A stretch of DNA of 46,187 nt from a virus. A program made the position numbers and the translations under genes. The notes under the pieces were generated by a model. The model had not been told where the DNA came from. It was given only the letters and a program-made list of their open reading frames with translations, and did not search any database. The DNA lies in IMG/VR virus record IMGVR_UViG_3300005578_000003, positions 1-46,187 of that record; one strand, 5' to 3'. How positions within the stretch are numbered: the stretch's first letter is position 1; every line of letters begins with the position of its first letter. Shown here piece after piece: positions 22,657-31,634 of this stretch.

Positions 22657-23214
22657 ATGTCTGTCGACCTCGAACCATGGGAATTTCATCCGGGGATAGA
22701 CACTCAAGAATCGTTTCAAGTGTTCACTCTGTATCTGCAGTTACGCCCACGCCGCTTAGCTGAGGTCGCGACTCTGTATCCTGAACGCTCCTTAGTCACT
22801 ATCCGTAATTGGGCTAAGTCTGGGCTTTGGGACGAGCGCGCAATCTCTTACGACCAGCATCTCTACAAGATCCAGGTCGAAGCTCGCGTAAAAGAAACGA
22901 AAGAAAACGCGGCCGAAATGGCCGAACGTCATACGGAGATGACCCGCCGCGCGCTCGCTATTGCCGAACGCGAGTTTGCAAAGTTGCATAAAGAGTCAAT
23001 CGAAGCTCCATTCCCGATCCTAAAACCACGCGATTTGCTGCGATTTATGACAGAAGCAATGAAGTTTGAGCGCTTAATTGCAGGTCAGCCCACGGAAATC
23101 TTTGACGATCAACGTCTCGACACTACCAAGCTCACGCAAGATCAACTCGATATTCTAGACGAGTTAATGCGCATTATGAAAGGGGAAGAACCAGGTGCGA
23201 GCCAAATACATTGA
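22657..23214 (+). CDS. terS: Terminase small subunit
   Basis: 185 residues. The N-terminal part has a helix-turn-helix (RRLAEVATLYPERSLVTIRNWAKSG) as in terminase small subunits that recognise phage DNA for packaging. A long charged helix (about 75-125) and a C-terminal helical part (TQDQLDILDELMRIMKGEE) would make the oligomerisation and TerL-contact regions. It is separated from the large subunit by a lysozyme-like gene, whose start overlaps its end by 20 bases. Function is inferred from fold and place. Confidence 0.8.
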   Translation: MSVDLEPWEFHPGIDTQESFQVFTLYLQLRPRRLAEVATLYPERSLVTIRNWAKSGLWDERAISYDQHLYKIQVEARVKETKENAAEMAERHTEMTRRALAIAEREFAKLHKESIEAPFPILKPRDLLRFMTEAMKFERLIAGQPTEIFDDQRLDTTKLTQDQLDILDELMRIMKGEEPGASQIH

Positions 23215-23926
23215 GCACGTCAAAGCGTCTTTAGACTGGTGGGAAGTCTCAGAAGCTTTTCGAAATGCGTTTAACACGCAATCGGTTACGATCTGTCGAA
23301 AAGATCAACTCGCTTTATTGCTCGCAAAAAGTGCACTCGAGACGCGACGTTGGCACGCGGTACACAATTACAATTTTGGTAATGTAAAAGCTAACGAACA
23401 ATACGAAGGTTTTTACACTTGCTTCGCTTGTTACGAAATTGTCCAGGGCGTACGCATTTGGTTTTTCCCAGACGGTCGCGTTGAAAATACCCACACCAAA
23501 ATTACAACGCAACCTTTCGTTTGCCCTGTACCGCCGGGACATTTCCAAACACGCTTTCGTGCGTATACCAACGCGTATGAAGGCGCACGCGCGTACGTAA
23601 GTGCGTTGATTCGTCTCTTCCCTCAATCATGGGAAGCAATGTGTTCCGTTCCGTTACGTCCAAACGTATTCGTACAGACGCTAAAAAAAGAACGGTATTT
23701 TACTGGGAGCGAACGCGAATATGTTACCGCAGTCGAGTCCCTTTATAACGAATATTCCAAAAAGCTAAGCCTGCACGATTACGAAGAAAAGGCAAAAAAC
23801 TCGCAGGAAAAAGAAAATCCGATCGACCTGAAAACTGCAGTTAAAGCCATACAATTCAACTGGTACCAGCTTATCGAATCAGACTTGGAAGAGGATAAAG
23901 ATTCGGATAAGGAACCTATTGCATGA
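23195..23926 (+). CDS. Peptidoglycan hydrolase (glucosaminidase/FlgJ-like), candidate endolysin
   Basis: 243 residues from GTG 23195 with a purine-rich AAGGGGAAG upstream. The pattern L-L-A-K-S-A-L-E-T followed by N-Y-N-F-G-N-V-K-A is typical of FlgJ/glucosaminidase-type muralytic domains; E in A-L-E-T (about residue 48) is the catalytic candidate. The remaining 100 residues are charged with an acidic end (DLEEDKDSDKEPIA). There is no signal peptide or membrane segment, so it needs a holin or acts as a virion protein. Its place between the two terminase genes is unusual. Confidence 0.75.
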   Translation: MRAKYIEHVKASLDWWEVSEAFRNAFNTQSVTICRKDQLALLLAKSALETRRWHAVHNYNFGNVKANEQYEGFYTCFACYEIVQGVRIWFFPDGRVENTHTKITTQPFVCPVPPGHFQTRFRAYTNAYEGARAYVSALIRLFPQSWEAMCSVPLRPNVFVQTLKKERYFTGSEREYVTAVESLYNEYSKKLSLHDYEEKAKNSQEKENPIDLKTAVKAIQFNWYQLIESDLEEDKDSDKEPIA

Positions 23927-25422
23927 GCTTGCTATCCGTCAAATTAGACCGCGAACAAATCAAACGTAACGGTTTTTATACGTTCGCTAAGCGCGCCTGG
24001 CCCGTCGTAGAAAGCGCGCCGCTACAAGACGGATGGTACCTGAAAGAGACTTGTAACGCGCTTCAAGCTGTCACTCAAGGGCGCATTAAAGACATGGTGA
24101 TCAACATGCCGCCGGGGACAGCCAAGTCAACGATTGTAAGCGTGTTGTGGCCGGCGTGGTCTTGGCTCGAAAAGCCATTTTGGAGGTTTATTTTCGGCTC
24201 GTACGATCCTGGACTTGCGTATCGAGACGCGGAAAAAATGTTTAAACTCGTTGCGTCGCCTTGGTACGTTCAAAGATGGGGAACCTTTTTCACGGGTAAC
24301 ATTTCATCCTTCAAAATCGGAGAGTTTTACAACCGCTTCGGAGGGATGAGGTATTCAACCTCAGTAGGGAGTAGTGGCACGGGACGCCATGGACACGTGA
24401 GAGCGGTTGACGATCCGAATAAAGCCGCAGACGCAGAAGGGGGATCGCGCGCGGTTAGTGCGGCGCTTGAGAAATCAAACGTTTGGTGGCGGGGCACAAT
24501 GGGCGCGCGTACTGTTGATTGGCGCAATTTCATTTCGCTTGTGAGCATGCAACGCTTACACGAAAATGATTTATCTCAACAGTGCTTAGCTGAGGACGGC
24601 TATAAGCATTGGTGCTTACCTCTCGAATTTGAACCGGAACGCGCTTGCATACTCCTAGACGACCAAGGCGAGCTTGTTGCAAGAGATCAACGCACGCAAC
24701 AAAACGAAGTTTTACATCCCGCTCGTTTTGACGCGGAAGCTGTTTTACGTTTAAAAAAACGTCTCGGAGAATTGAACTACGCAGGACAAGCACAGCAAAG
24801 ACCCGCTCCCAAAGGCGGCCTGCTTTTCAAACGCGAAAGCTTTCAATATTTTCGTCTCGCAGACATGCCGTTATCTGCGACATTTTCTTGTCTGTCGATC
24901 GATTGCACATTCAAAGATCAATCAACAAACGACTTTGTAGCACTTGAAATTTTAGGAAAAAAAGCCGCGCAATTTTTCGTTTACGATTCGGTTTTAGAAC
25001 ATGCAGATCTTGAAAACACGATTCGTCTCGCGTTACAGATGCTGAAAAAATGGGAACGCATAAACGCCGTTCTTGTTGAAGGGAAAGCAAACGGTCCCGA
25101 AGTTATCAAAGCCTTGCGCAAGGTGTTGCCAAACGTCTTAGAAATAAATCCAAAATCTTCTAAGTACGAGCGCGCGCAAGCGACGAACATCTATTATCAA
25201 GCGGGATCTGTTTTTCATTTAGAAGGCGCATCTTGGCTTGATCGTAAGGAACTGAACTTAGAACAGTTTCCAAAAGGTCGAAATGATGACGATGTTGACT
25301 CAACAACACAGGGGTTGCTGTGGCTTGACGAATCTTCATCTGTAGATTTTTCCTCAGCCATGTCTCGCTTTAAACAAGAACTTCAAGCCGGCGCATTCTC
25401 GCGTCATTATTCGGTGATTTAA
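23923..25422 (+). CDS. terL: Terminase large subunit
   Basis: 499-residue packaging motor. The ATPase part shows Walker A M-P-P-G-T-A-K-S-T near residues 64-72 and a D-D segment near 165 (V-R-A-V-D-D-P). The C-terminal RNase H-like nuclease carries S-I-D-C-T-F-K-D, V-L-V-E-G-K-A-N-G and N-D-D-D-V-D-S, the three metal-binding positions. The gene overlaps the lysozyme-like gene by 4 bases and is followed directly by the portal gene. The packaging mode (cos, pac or headful) cannot be read; no clear cos site was seen. Confidence 0.95.
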   Translation: MSLLSVKLDREQIKRNGFYTFAKRAWPVVESAPLQDGWYLKETCNALQAVTQGRIKDMVINMPPGTAKSTIVSVLWPAWSWLEKPFWRFIFGSYDPGLAYRDAEKMFKLVASPWYVQRWGTFFTGNISSFKIGEFYNRFGGMRYSTSVGSSGTGRHGHVRAVDDPNKAADAEGGSRAVSAALEKSNVWWRGTMGARTVDWRNFISLVSMQRLHENDLSQQCLAEDGYKHWCLPLEFEPERACILLDDQGELVARDQRTQQNEVLHPARFDAEAVLRLKKRLGELNYAGQAQQRPAPKGGLLFKRESFQYFRLADMPLSATFSCLSIDCTFKDQSTNDFVALEILGKKAAQFFVYDSVLEHADLENTIRLALQMLKKWERINAVLVEGKANGPEVIKALRKVLPNVLEINPKSSKYERAQATNIYYQAGSVFHLEGASWLDRKELNLEQFPKGRNDDDVDSTTQGLLWLDESSSVDFSSAMSRFKQELQAGAFSRHYSVI

Positions 25423-26958
25423 ATGGGCATTCGAGACGCGATTAACGTCATAGGCAACCTAGTTACGCGCTCGGATAGCTGGGCTAATTTAGTAACAGGA
25501 CTTGGCACCGCGCGAGATAAAACAACAGGCACAACTTTTATTCCTGGTTTTCAACTTACTTCGCAACAACTTTCAGATCTGTATACGCATAATGCGCTCG
25601 CACGTCGCATCGTCGATCGCCCCCCGCGCGAATGTTTAAAAGGCATTTTACGTGTAGAAGGGTTCGGCGAAAACGATACAGACGTCCAAAAATATATTAA
25701 GCCTTTTCAGCTCACACCAAAAATCGTTCGAGCGTGGGCATGGGCACGTCTGTTTGGTGGATCTGCAATGTGGCCACTTGCCAACGACGGCTTAAAACTA
25801 GACGAGCCTCTTGGGGAATACTATTCACACGTTGAATCGATTGAGATTATCGACAAACGATTCCTTTACGTAAAACACCTTTATCAATCGGGACCTAAAA
25901 CCGGACAACCTGAGATTTATACGTGTGGACGTTTCAACGCAAAGCAAGGCGTCTTTGACGTACACGAAAGTCGTCTAGTTTTTTTCCCCGGAGCAATGAC
26001 AGAGGATCAAGTTCGTTTAAATAACGGACACTGGGATCACAGCGTTTTACAAGCGTGCATAGACGATCTTAGTTCTGCAGGCGAGGTTTGGAAAAACATT
26101 CAATGGCTTGTTTCGGATGCGAATCAACCCATTTGGAAATTAAAAAATCTTTGGTCTATTGCTGCGCAAGGCGGACTAGAAGATCTTAAAACGCGCTATC
26201 AAATTTTAGACATGTCCCGTTCGGTAGGACGTGCGGTTTTAATTGATAAAGACGAAGAAGATTTCAGACGCGAGTCAACTTCGTTTGCGAGCTTGCCTGA
26301 GATCTCCGATCGAGGTTGGAAGATACTCGCAGCCTCTGCAGAAATGCCCGTAACCGTGCTCATGGGCGAAAGCCCTGCAGGCCTTAACGCAACCGGCGCA
26401 AGCGATTTAGAATGGTGGTACGCGCTTCTGGAAGCTGATCGCGTACAACGTTTCGAGCCTCCCGTTGAAAGACTTCTAACGATTCTTTTACGCGCGGAAG
26501 CGTCTCCTGTAGATCTCGAAATTGATTTCGATTTTTCAATTCGCTGGCCCGAGATGCGTAAGCCAACGACAAAAGAAAAAGCAGAAATCTATTTGCTCCA
26601 ATCTCAAGGTGACGCAATCAATATTGATAAGCAAGTCGTACTTCCGGAAGAGGTAGCAATCTCGAGATTTGACAGACCTGATGCTGAGTTAAAACTCTCT
26701 CGCAAAGCACTAGATTCGCGTCAACAAATTCTCGATACGGATTTTCCCACACTCTTAGCCGAACAAAAAGGCGGAAGTATTTTAGGCAGTCAAAATCCAA
26801 CTGGAATGCCGCACAGTTTTCCGTCTTTATCTACAAGTGAAGATAAAGACTCAAGCGCAGCTAAAGCCGCAATAGGAACGGTAACTAAAGAGATCCCTCC
26901 ACCTCCGGAAAGTGCAACATTCTTCCGCGGCGATCCTGGCAAGGGACAACATGGCTAG
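25423..26958 (+). CDS. Portal protein (DUF1073-like)
   Basis: 511 residues, starting immediately after the terminase stop. N-terminal L-Y-T-H-N-A-L-A-R-R-I-V-D-R-P-P and the later A-S-A-E-M-P-V-T-V-L-M-G-E-S-P-A-G-L-N-A-T-G are hallmarks of DUF1073 phage portals. As the dodecameric vertex ring it should bind the terminase and the neck proteins. The C-terminus is Pro/Ser-rich, probably flexible. The next gene starts 8 bases before its end. Confidence 0.93.
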   Translation: MGIRDAINVIGNLVTRSDSWANLVTGLGTARDKTTGTTFIPGFQLTSQQLSDLYTHNALARRIVDRPPRECLKGILRVEGFGENDTDVQKYIKPFQLTPKIVRAWAWARLFGGSAMWPLANDGLKLDEPLGEYYSHVESIEIIDKRFLYVKHLYQSGPKTGQPEIYTCGRFNAKQGVFDVHESRLVFFPGAMTEDQVRLNNGHWDHSVLQACIDDLSSAGEVWKNIQWLVSDANQPIWKLKNLWSIAAQGGLEDLKTRYQILDMSRSVGRAVLIDKDEEDFRRESTSFASLPEISDRGWKILAASAEMPVTVLMGESPAGLNATGASDLEWWYALLEADRVQRFEPPVERLLTILLRAEASPVDLEIDFDFSIRWPEMRKPTTKEKAEIYLLQSQGDAINIDKQVVLPEEVAISRFDRPDAELKLSRKALDSRQQILDTDFPTLLAEQKGGSILGSQNPTGMPHSFPSLSTSEDKDSSAAKAAIGTVTKEIPPPPESATFFRGDPGKGQHG

Positions 26959-27706
26959 CGCTTTATTTCGCAAGCTCAATCGCACGTCAAAGGACGTAGA
27001 AGCTTTGAGAAAAATTGCGCCTCGGGAGCCGCGGGCGGAACGTTTGCGATACTCGAAAAAAGCTAGTTTGCTTTGGGAGCTTTGGCGAGCCGCAGTCTCG
27101 GAAGAAGCCGGGTTTAGGTTAGACGCGCGTCCGCGATTTTTTGGAACGTTTTACGATTTACTTAAAGCCGCGCGCATCCCTGGATTCTTACGCGGACACG
27201 GATCCGATCTCGCAGCACGCAGTAAAAAATACATGCAAAGCGTCGCTCGAATCGAAGTTAAAATCCCAAATGAAGGGCTCCGCATTGAAGAATACGTAGA
27301 AGAAAATATCAAGCTTATTACGGGATTAGCCGAAGAACAAATCGGTTTGCTTACTAAAATCTTAGACGTTGCTTTACGCGCGGGATTGCGGTCCGAAACC
27401 ATTGCACCAGACATTCGCAAAATCTTAGATGTAGGCGAATCTCGCATACAACTTATTGCACGTGATCAAACTCTTAAAGGCGCCGCGCTCTTTAATCGCC
27501 TCGCACAGACGTCCGCAGGGGTAGAAGAGTACACGTGGCTTACAGCTAAAGATGAGCGCGTACGGCCTGAGCATGCGGTGTTACACGGGCAAACATTTCG
27601 TTTCACAGATCCCCCGGATACTGGCAACGGGTACAATAACCCGGGCGAAGATATACAATGTAGGTGCGTACCTGTGCCTATAATTCCGCTATTTGCAGGA
27701 ATCTAA
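26951..27706 (+). CDS. Minor head protein, Mu gpF-like
   Basis: 251 residues. The ATG at 26951 is preferred over an upstream GTG at 26912 because AGGGA lies 5 bases before it. The C-terminal part has the Mu-F signature: I-A-R-D-Q-T, W-L-T-A-K-D-E-R-V-R-P-E-H, then N-P-G-E-D-I-Q-C-R-C-V-P. Such proteins are a few copies per head, next to the portal, and can be ejected with the DNA. The order portal then Mu F is conserved in many phages. Confidence 0.9.
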   Translation: MASALFRKLNRTSKDVEALRKIAPREPRAERLRYSKKASLLWELWRAAVSEEAGFRLDARPRFFGTFYDLLKAARIPGFLRGHGSDLAARSKKYMQSVARIEVKIPNEGLRIEEYVEENIKLITGLAEEQIGLLTKILDVALRAGLRSETIAPDIRKILDVGESRIQLIARDQTLKGAALFNRLAQTSAGVEEYTWLTAKDERVRPEHAVLHGQTFRFTDPPDTGNGYNNPGEDIQCRCVPVPIIPLFAGI

Positions 27707-27707
27707 A

Positions 27708-28076
27708 GTGGATATCTCATCTGTTATCATAGGAGGCGTTCAAATTCTCATAACAGTGGGAGGCGGAATCATGGGTTTGCAGTTCAAAAATATCAAAGAA
27801 CGCATCGAACAGGTCGCAAACCGCAGCGAACAAATAGCCGAAGAATTGCGAGAAAAAGCAATTGAAGTTGAGACACGCTTAAATAAGAACTTTGAAAAAA
27901 GCGAAGGCCAAGACTCTCTCGAATTGCGACGCTTAAACGATTCAACGATCACAGGTTTCGCGCAGCTCTCAAAAGAAGTTCACGAGACGCAATTAGATCT
28001 CAAAGAGCTGGAAACACGTTTCATGATTTGGAATGAAATCATTATGCGACAAAGCATTAAACCGCCGTTCGGTTAG
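27708..28076 (+). CDS. Membrane-anchored coiled-coil protein, candidate inner-membrane spanin
   Basis: 122 residues from GTG 27708 (CAGGAA seven bases upstream). The N-terminus is one hydrophobic segment (SVIIGGVQILITVGGGIMG), and residues about 28-105 form a charged coiled coil. That layout fits Rz-type i-spanins, which link to an outer-membrane lipoprotein during lysis, but other membrane-bound phage proteins look alike. The partner could be the 28-residue lipoprotein at 16629, though far away. It stands just before a promoter and a holin-like gene. Confidence 0.6.
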   Translation: MDISSVIIGGVQILITVGGGIMGLQFKNIKERIEQVANRSEQIAEELREKAIEVETRLNKNFEKSEGQDSLELRRLNDSTITGFAQLSKEVHETQLDLKELETRFMIWNEIIMRQSIKPPFG

Positions 28077-28078
28077 TA

Positions 28079-28107
28079 TTGACCGAATTTTTGTTGTCAA
28101 GTACAAT
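28079..28107 (+). promoter_or_regulatory. Good sigma70-type promoter inside the late gene cluster
   Basis: TTGACC (28079-28084), 17-base spacer, TACAAT (28102-28107): five of six matches at each element with ideal spacing. It lies in the 50-base gap between the spanin-like gene and the holin-like gene. Transcription would start about 28114, leaving a leader of only about a dozen bases before the ATG at 28127. Confidence 0.65.
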
Positions 28108-28126
28108 CGCACCAAGCTTTTAACCC

Positions 28127-28405
28127 ATGGCCACAACTGTAAAAACAACGACCATTTTAAAAATAGTCGTTGTTATCGTTTCGACTGCAACCGCTGCGAT
28201 CGCACAAATGTGGCCAGCTTCCCCGTGGGCAAATTTATTGACAGCTGTTGCGGCATTCCTTACGGGAGGCGTGATGCTGAAGCGGCCCGGAGATATCAAG
28301 CTTCCTGTTGGGACTATTGCCGTGGAAGTGCCTGTGCAGATTGATCCGCAGACGCTTAAGACAACTGTTGTAGAGACAGATGATTTAGAAGGTTCGTCAA
28401 AATGA
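28127..28405 (+). CDS. Two-membrane-segment protein, candidate holin
   Basis: 92 residues with hydrophobic segments at about 9-27 (TILKIVVVIVSTATAAIAQ) and 34-50 (ANLLTAVAAFLTGGVML) separated by a short polar turn, then a soluble C-terminal tail with a charged end. Size and layout fit class II holins. It has no obvious Shine-Dalgarno site and would be made from an almost leaderless mRNA if the promoter at 28079 is used. It overlaps the head protease gene by 4 bases. Confidence 0.6.
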   Translation: MATTVKTTTILKIVVVIVSTATAAIAQMWPASPWANLLTAVAAFLTGGVMLKRPGDIKLPVGTIAVEVPVQIDPQTLKTTVVETDDLEGSSK

Positions 28406-29634
28406 ATTCCGTTCAACGATATGAAACAATTCGGCTAGATAAAGTTTCAGATGCGCCTACCGGAATTCGTGTGGACGCAACTGTTAGCAGCGTTGGGGTA
28501 TTTCCTTATACCAATCCGGACGGATCTATTCGTTACGAATATCGACCGCCAGAAGAAGTGTTTCATCCGGAAAGTTTGCAATCCCTCCGAGATGCGCCGG
28601 TAACACTAGGACACCCACCCGGATTATTAACCCCAAAAGAGTGGAAAAAATACGCAATCGGACACGTGAGCGGAGAGCCACGCGCTGACACTGCGACTGG
28701 ACAAATACATTCGGAGCTTGTGATTTCCGAAGGGGGCGCAGTTGATCACGCACTTGCTAAACGTTTGCACGAATTATCAGGAGGATATCGGTGTAACGCT
28801 ATCCCGCGCGCGGGTATTACCCCGGAGGGAATACCCGGAGTGCAGCCAGGCTTACGTTACGATGCGGTGCAAACGGCTATCCGATATAACCATATTGGGT
28901 TAGGGGGAACGGGATGGGGGCGGCAAGGCGACCGAGCAACGCTAAGACTTGACGGAAACGGCGATCAAATTTTTCCGGACGCGGATTCGGAGGACAGTAA
29001 AACAATGAAACTAAAATTCAGAATAGACGGAAAAGATGCGGAAATTGAGTCCGGATCTGCAGAACATTTACAGCTTCAAGCTCGGCTCGATGCTGTTACA
29101 GCACGCGAAGCTGAGATTATGGAAATGAAGAAAAGGTTGGACGCTATTACCGCAGAGCGTGACGGCCTTGCGACCGAAAAGAAAAATCTCCAAATCCGTT
29201 TAGACGAGGCGCCAAAAATTGCACTCGAACAGGTTAAAGCCCGATTAAAATTAGAGACGACGGCTCGACAATTCCTCGGAAAAGATGCAAGATTTGACGA
29301 GAAGTCAGATGAGCAGATACGGATCGCTGTCATTCAAACCGCGGACAAAGACTTTCGCGCCGATGGTAAATCAGAAGATTACTTGGCAGCATCTTTTGAC
29401 TTCTATACACGCAAAGAGGCGCAGGCAGCAGGAGACCGCACGTCAGCACTTTATGCGCTTAACACCAGCGTAAGAATCGATACTAGCGAAAGTCCGCAGG
29501 GGAGCGGGGCTGACGAGCGTTTCGATGAATCGAACGCAGATTCAGATCTCGCACGCGAGCGTTTTAAGAAACGAGCTCAGGCACTCTATAAACAGCCATT
29601 AGGCGTTTCTAAAGCACGCGAAGGGAGTCGATAA
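28402..29634 (+). CDS. Head maturation protease fused to scaffold (DUF2213-like)
   Basis: 410 residues. The N-terminal 190 match DUF2213: Y-R-P-P-E-E-V-F-H-P-E-S-L, P-V-T-L-G-H-P-P near 70 and L-S-G-G-Y-R-C near 125. His and Ser in these blocks are probably catalytic. A coiled coil (about 220-300: ARLDAVTAREAEIMEMKKRL) and a flexible charged C-terminus resemble scaffolding proteins. It overlaps the holin-like gene by 4 bases. Such fusions cleave themselves during capsid maturation. An internal start at 29005 could release the scaffold alone. Confidence 0.88.
   Translation: MNSVQRYETIRLDKVSDAPTGIRVDATVSSVGVFPYTNPDGSIRYEYRPPEEVFHPESLQSLRDAPVTLGHPPGLLTPKEWKKYAIGHVSGEPRADTATGQIHSELVISEGGAVDHALAKRLHELSGGYRCNAIPRAGITPEGIPGVQPGLRYDAVQTAIRYNHIGLGGTGWGRQGDRATLRLDGNGDQIFPDADSEDSKTMKLKFRIDGKDAEIESGSAEHLQLQARLDAVTAREAEIMEMKKRLDAITAERDGLATEKKNLQIRLDEAPKIALEQVKARLKLETTARQFLGKDARFDEKSDEQIRIAVIQTADKDFRADGKSEDYLAASFDFYTRKEAQAAGDRTSALYALNTSVRIDTSESPQGSGADERFDESNADSDLARERFKKRAQALYKQPLGVSKAREGSR
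29005..29634 (+). CDS. Possible separate scaffold product from an internal start
   Basis: In-frame ATG at 29005 with GGAGGA about 10 bases before it, located exactly between the protease domain and the coiled coil. It would give a 209-residue scaffold, like lambda Nu3 made inside gene C. Only the start site and domain boundary support this. Confidence 0.45.
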   Translation: MKLKFRIDGKDAEIESGSAEHLQLQARLDAVTAREAEIMEMKKRLDAITAERDGLATEKKNLQIRLDEAPKIALEQVKARLKLETTARQFLGKDARFDEKSDEQIRIAVIQTADKDFRADGKSEDYLAASFDFYTRKEAQAAGDRTSALYALNTSVRIDTSESPQGSGADERFDESNADSDLARERFKKRAQALYKQPLGVSKAREGSR

Positions 29635-30126
29635 ATGGCATTACCGTTTTATCCTGCGAAGGGTTTGCCAGGCATGCCCACAGATGGGCGCTTTGGTACC
29701 ACAGGACGGGTTATTACTCGAGCCGCTCAACAATTTTTGGGCTTTGGTAAGTTCGTTAGCAAAGGCGCAAACGACAAACGCGCTAAGCTCCCTACTATTG
29801 CAGCTGACGTTACGACAACGGGACTCGGATTTGTGATCCGAGATCAGATGCAAGATCCTAACATTGCCGTCGACGGATACGCGCAATTTAATGCCGTACC
29901 TATTTTAGAGGACGGGCCAATCTATCTTACATGCGAAACTGTCGCAGCGTTTGGTGGACAAGTTTATGTGCGTATTACGACAGCTACAGATGGGACAGAT
30001 CTCGGAAACATTCGCAACGATGGAGATAGCGGCAAGGCGATTTTGCTTCCGCGCGCACGTTTCGAAGAAACGATAACAGCCGCAGGACTCGTAGCGGTCA
30101 ACGTAAAAATGGGCGGAGCCACTTGA
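29635..30126 (+). CDS. Capsid decoration/stabilisation protein candidate
   Basis: 163 residues, beta-rich, with a repeated glycine-aspartate pattern (GTDLGNIRNDGDSGKAILLPRARF) and no catalytic motif. The slot between protease/scaffold and major capsid is where cement proteins of DUF2213/DUF2184 phages are found. Its start codon lies right after the previous stop. No family assigned with certainty. Confidence 0.7.
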   Translation: MALPFYPAKGLPGMPTDGRFGTTGRVITRAAQQFLGFGKFVSKGANDKRAKLPTIAADVTTTGLGFVIRDQMQDPNIAVDGYAQFNAVPILEDGPIYLTCETVAAFGGQVYVRITTATDGTDLGNIRNDGDSGKAILLPRARFEETITAAGLVAVNVKMGGAT

Positions 30127-30139
30127 GAAGGATTTGTAA

Positions 30140-31096
30140 ATGTCGAAACTAATAGAGACTCCCGCCTATCTAAATACAATGTCAACTCTCGGATTTGATC
30201 TGAGAAAAGACGCAAACGAAGTCGCCATTATTTCACGTCAACTTGAGTATATTAAAGCCGCAACCTATGACGTTGAATACATCAGTTCTCAATGGCGTAA
30301 GTTTATTCCTCCGGGTAACGATGTAGAAGCGTGGGCGCAGGAATACGGTTTTGACGCCTGGGATCGAGTCGGAAGAGCAAAAATTATTGCGAACTACGCA
30401 GACGATCTTCCGTATGTTGACGCATTCGTAAGACGTACGCGCGCGCAAATTAAAGGTCTCGGAGACGCTTACTGGTATTCCGTAGACGACTTGCGACGTA
30501 CGGCACACACAGGCAACCGTCTCGATCAACGTAAAGCAGAAGCCGCACGGGATGCAATCGAACGCGAAATGGATCAAGTTGCGGCGGTTGGCAATGTAGA
30601 TTATGGGCTAGTTGGTTTGCTTAACAATCCGAATGTCGCTGTAGTTACACCAACTGCAGGAGATTGGACTGCAGCAACAACCGCAGTTCAGATTTTTCAA
30701 GATCTAAACAAACTTGTCAACTCTGTGCTTACTGCCTCTTCTCAGGTTTATAAACCCGATACAGCGCTGCTTCCTCCCAGTCGTTATGCGTATCTTACAC
30801 AGCCTGCAGGCGTAAATCTTGATCGCACCATTTTGGATTTGTTCCTGCAAACAAATCCCTACGTCAAAAATATCGACCAGTGGTGGTATCTTGAGACGGC
30901 TAACGCTGCAGGTACAGGACCGCGTATTGTTACGTATTTACGCGATCCGAAGATTTTAGATTTCACTGTACCGCTTGATTTTACGCAACACGCGCCGCAG
31001 CCGAAAAATCTTATTTTTCATGTTCCGTGTGAAGCCAAAGTTGGCAATGTAAATATATATCGACCGCAGGCTGTTGCGTATATGGATCTTGTGTAA
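30140..31096 (+). CDS. Major capsid protein (DUF2184-like)
   Basis: 318 residues. The N-terminus (YLNTMSTLGFDL...FISRQLEYI-like layout) and the R-R-T-R-A-Q-I-K-G-L-G-D-A-Y-W-Y-S block match DUF2184 major capsid proteins, a HK97-fold relative. The C-terminal R-P-Q-A-V-A-Y-M-D-L is also typical. A good GAAGGA site serves the ATG at 30140. It forms the shell; the protease gene two places upstream probably processes it. Confidence 0.92.
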   Translation: MSKLIETPAYLNTMSTLGFDLRKDANEVAIISRQLEYIKAATYDVEYISSQWRKFIPPGNDVEAWAQEYGFDAWDRVGRAKIIANYADDLPYVDAFVRRTRAQIKGLGDAYWYSVDDLRRTAHTGNRLDQRKAEAARDAIEREMDQVAAVGNVDYGLVGLLNNPNVAVVTPTAGDWTAATTAVQIFQDLNKLVNSVLTASSQVYKPDTALLPPSRYAYLTQPAGVNLDRTILDLFLQTNPYVKNIDQWWYLETANAAGTGPRIVTYLRDPKILDFTVPLDFTQHAPQPKNLIFHVPCEAKVGNVNIYRPQAVAYMDLV

Positions 31097-31106
31097 GGAA
31101 TTTCCA

Positions 31107-31631
31107 ATGATTGAAGTTCAAAATCCGCAAGACTTAAACCTAGAAACACCAGCGTTGATTTTGATTAACGCAATGCCAGGCGGGAATCCAATTCGGATTT
31201 TTCACGATCATCTCGGAGCTAGTGAAGCTATTACTGTCCCTTCTCCTTTTAATGCACAAGGCAAGCCACAGGTTGCTGCGTTGCCGCTTGAACACGTTGT
31301 CCGGTATCTCCCTGAGCTTTTGATTTGGATGCACAAAGGTTATGTGTTGGTACGGTACCGCGAAGGGAAGGAAGCGATACAGCTTTCTCCGGAAGAGGTG
31401 AGCAGCCTCTTTAAGCAACGCGCGCAAGATCAGGAGCAACAACGGCAAGCGCAGGCGCAGGCAACACAACAGCAAAGGGCCGGAGGCGTCCCTGCAGATA
31501 CGTCACAGCAATGGCGTCAGGCGCCTACGCAGCCTTCTAGCGCTGATGTTTCGCAGCAACCCCCCCAATTCCCCCCGCCGCTTGCATCCGGATATTCTGG
31601 ACAAACAAAATCCACGCAAACGAAAAAATAG
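31107..31631 (+). CDS. Head protein with Gln-rich C-terminus
   Basis: 174 residues from ATG 31107 (TAAGGA eight bases upstream). The N-terminal 110 residues form a compact domain (ETPALILINAMPGGNPIRIF). The last 65 are a low-complexity Gln/Ala/Pro-rich stretch, another disordered tail like those in two replication proteins of this phage. The function is not known; place between capsid and neck genes suggests a head-associated structural role. Confidence 0.7.
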   Translation: MIEVQNPQDLNLETPALILINAMPGGNPIRIFHDHLGASEAITVPSPFNAQGKPQVAALPLEHVVRYLPELLIWMHKGYVLVRYREGKEAIQLSPEEVSSLFKQRAQDQEQQRQAQAQATQQQRAGGVPADTSQQWRQAPTQPSSADVSQQPPQFPPPLASGYSGQTKSTQTKK

Positions 31632-31634
31632 ACG

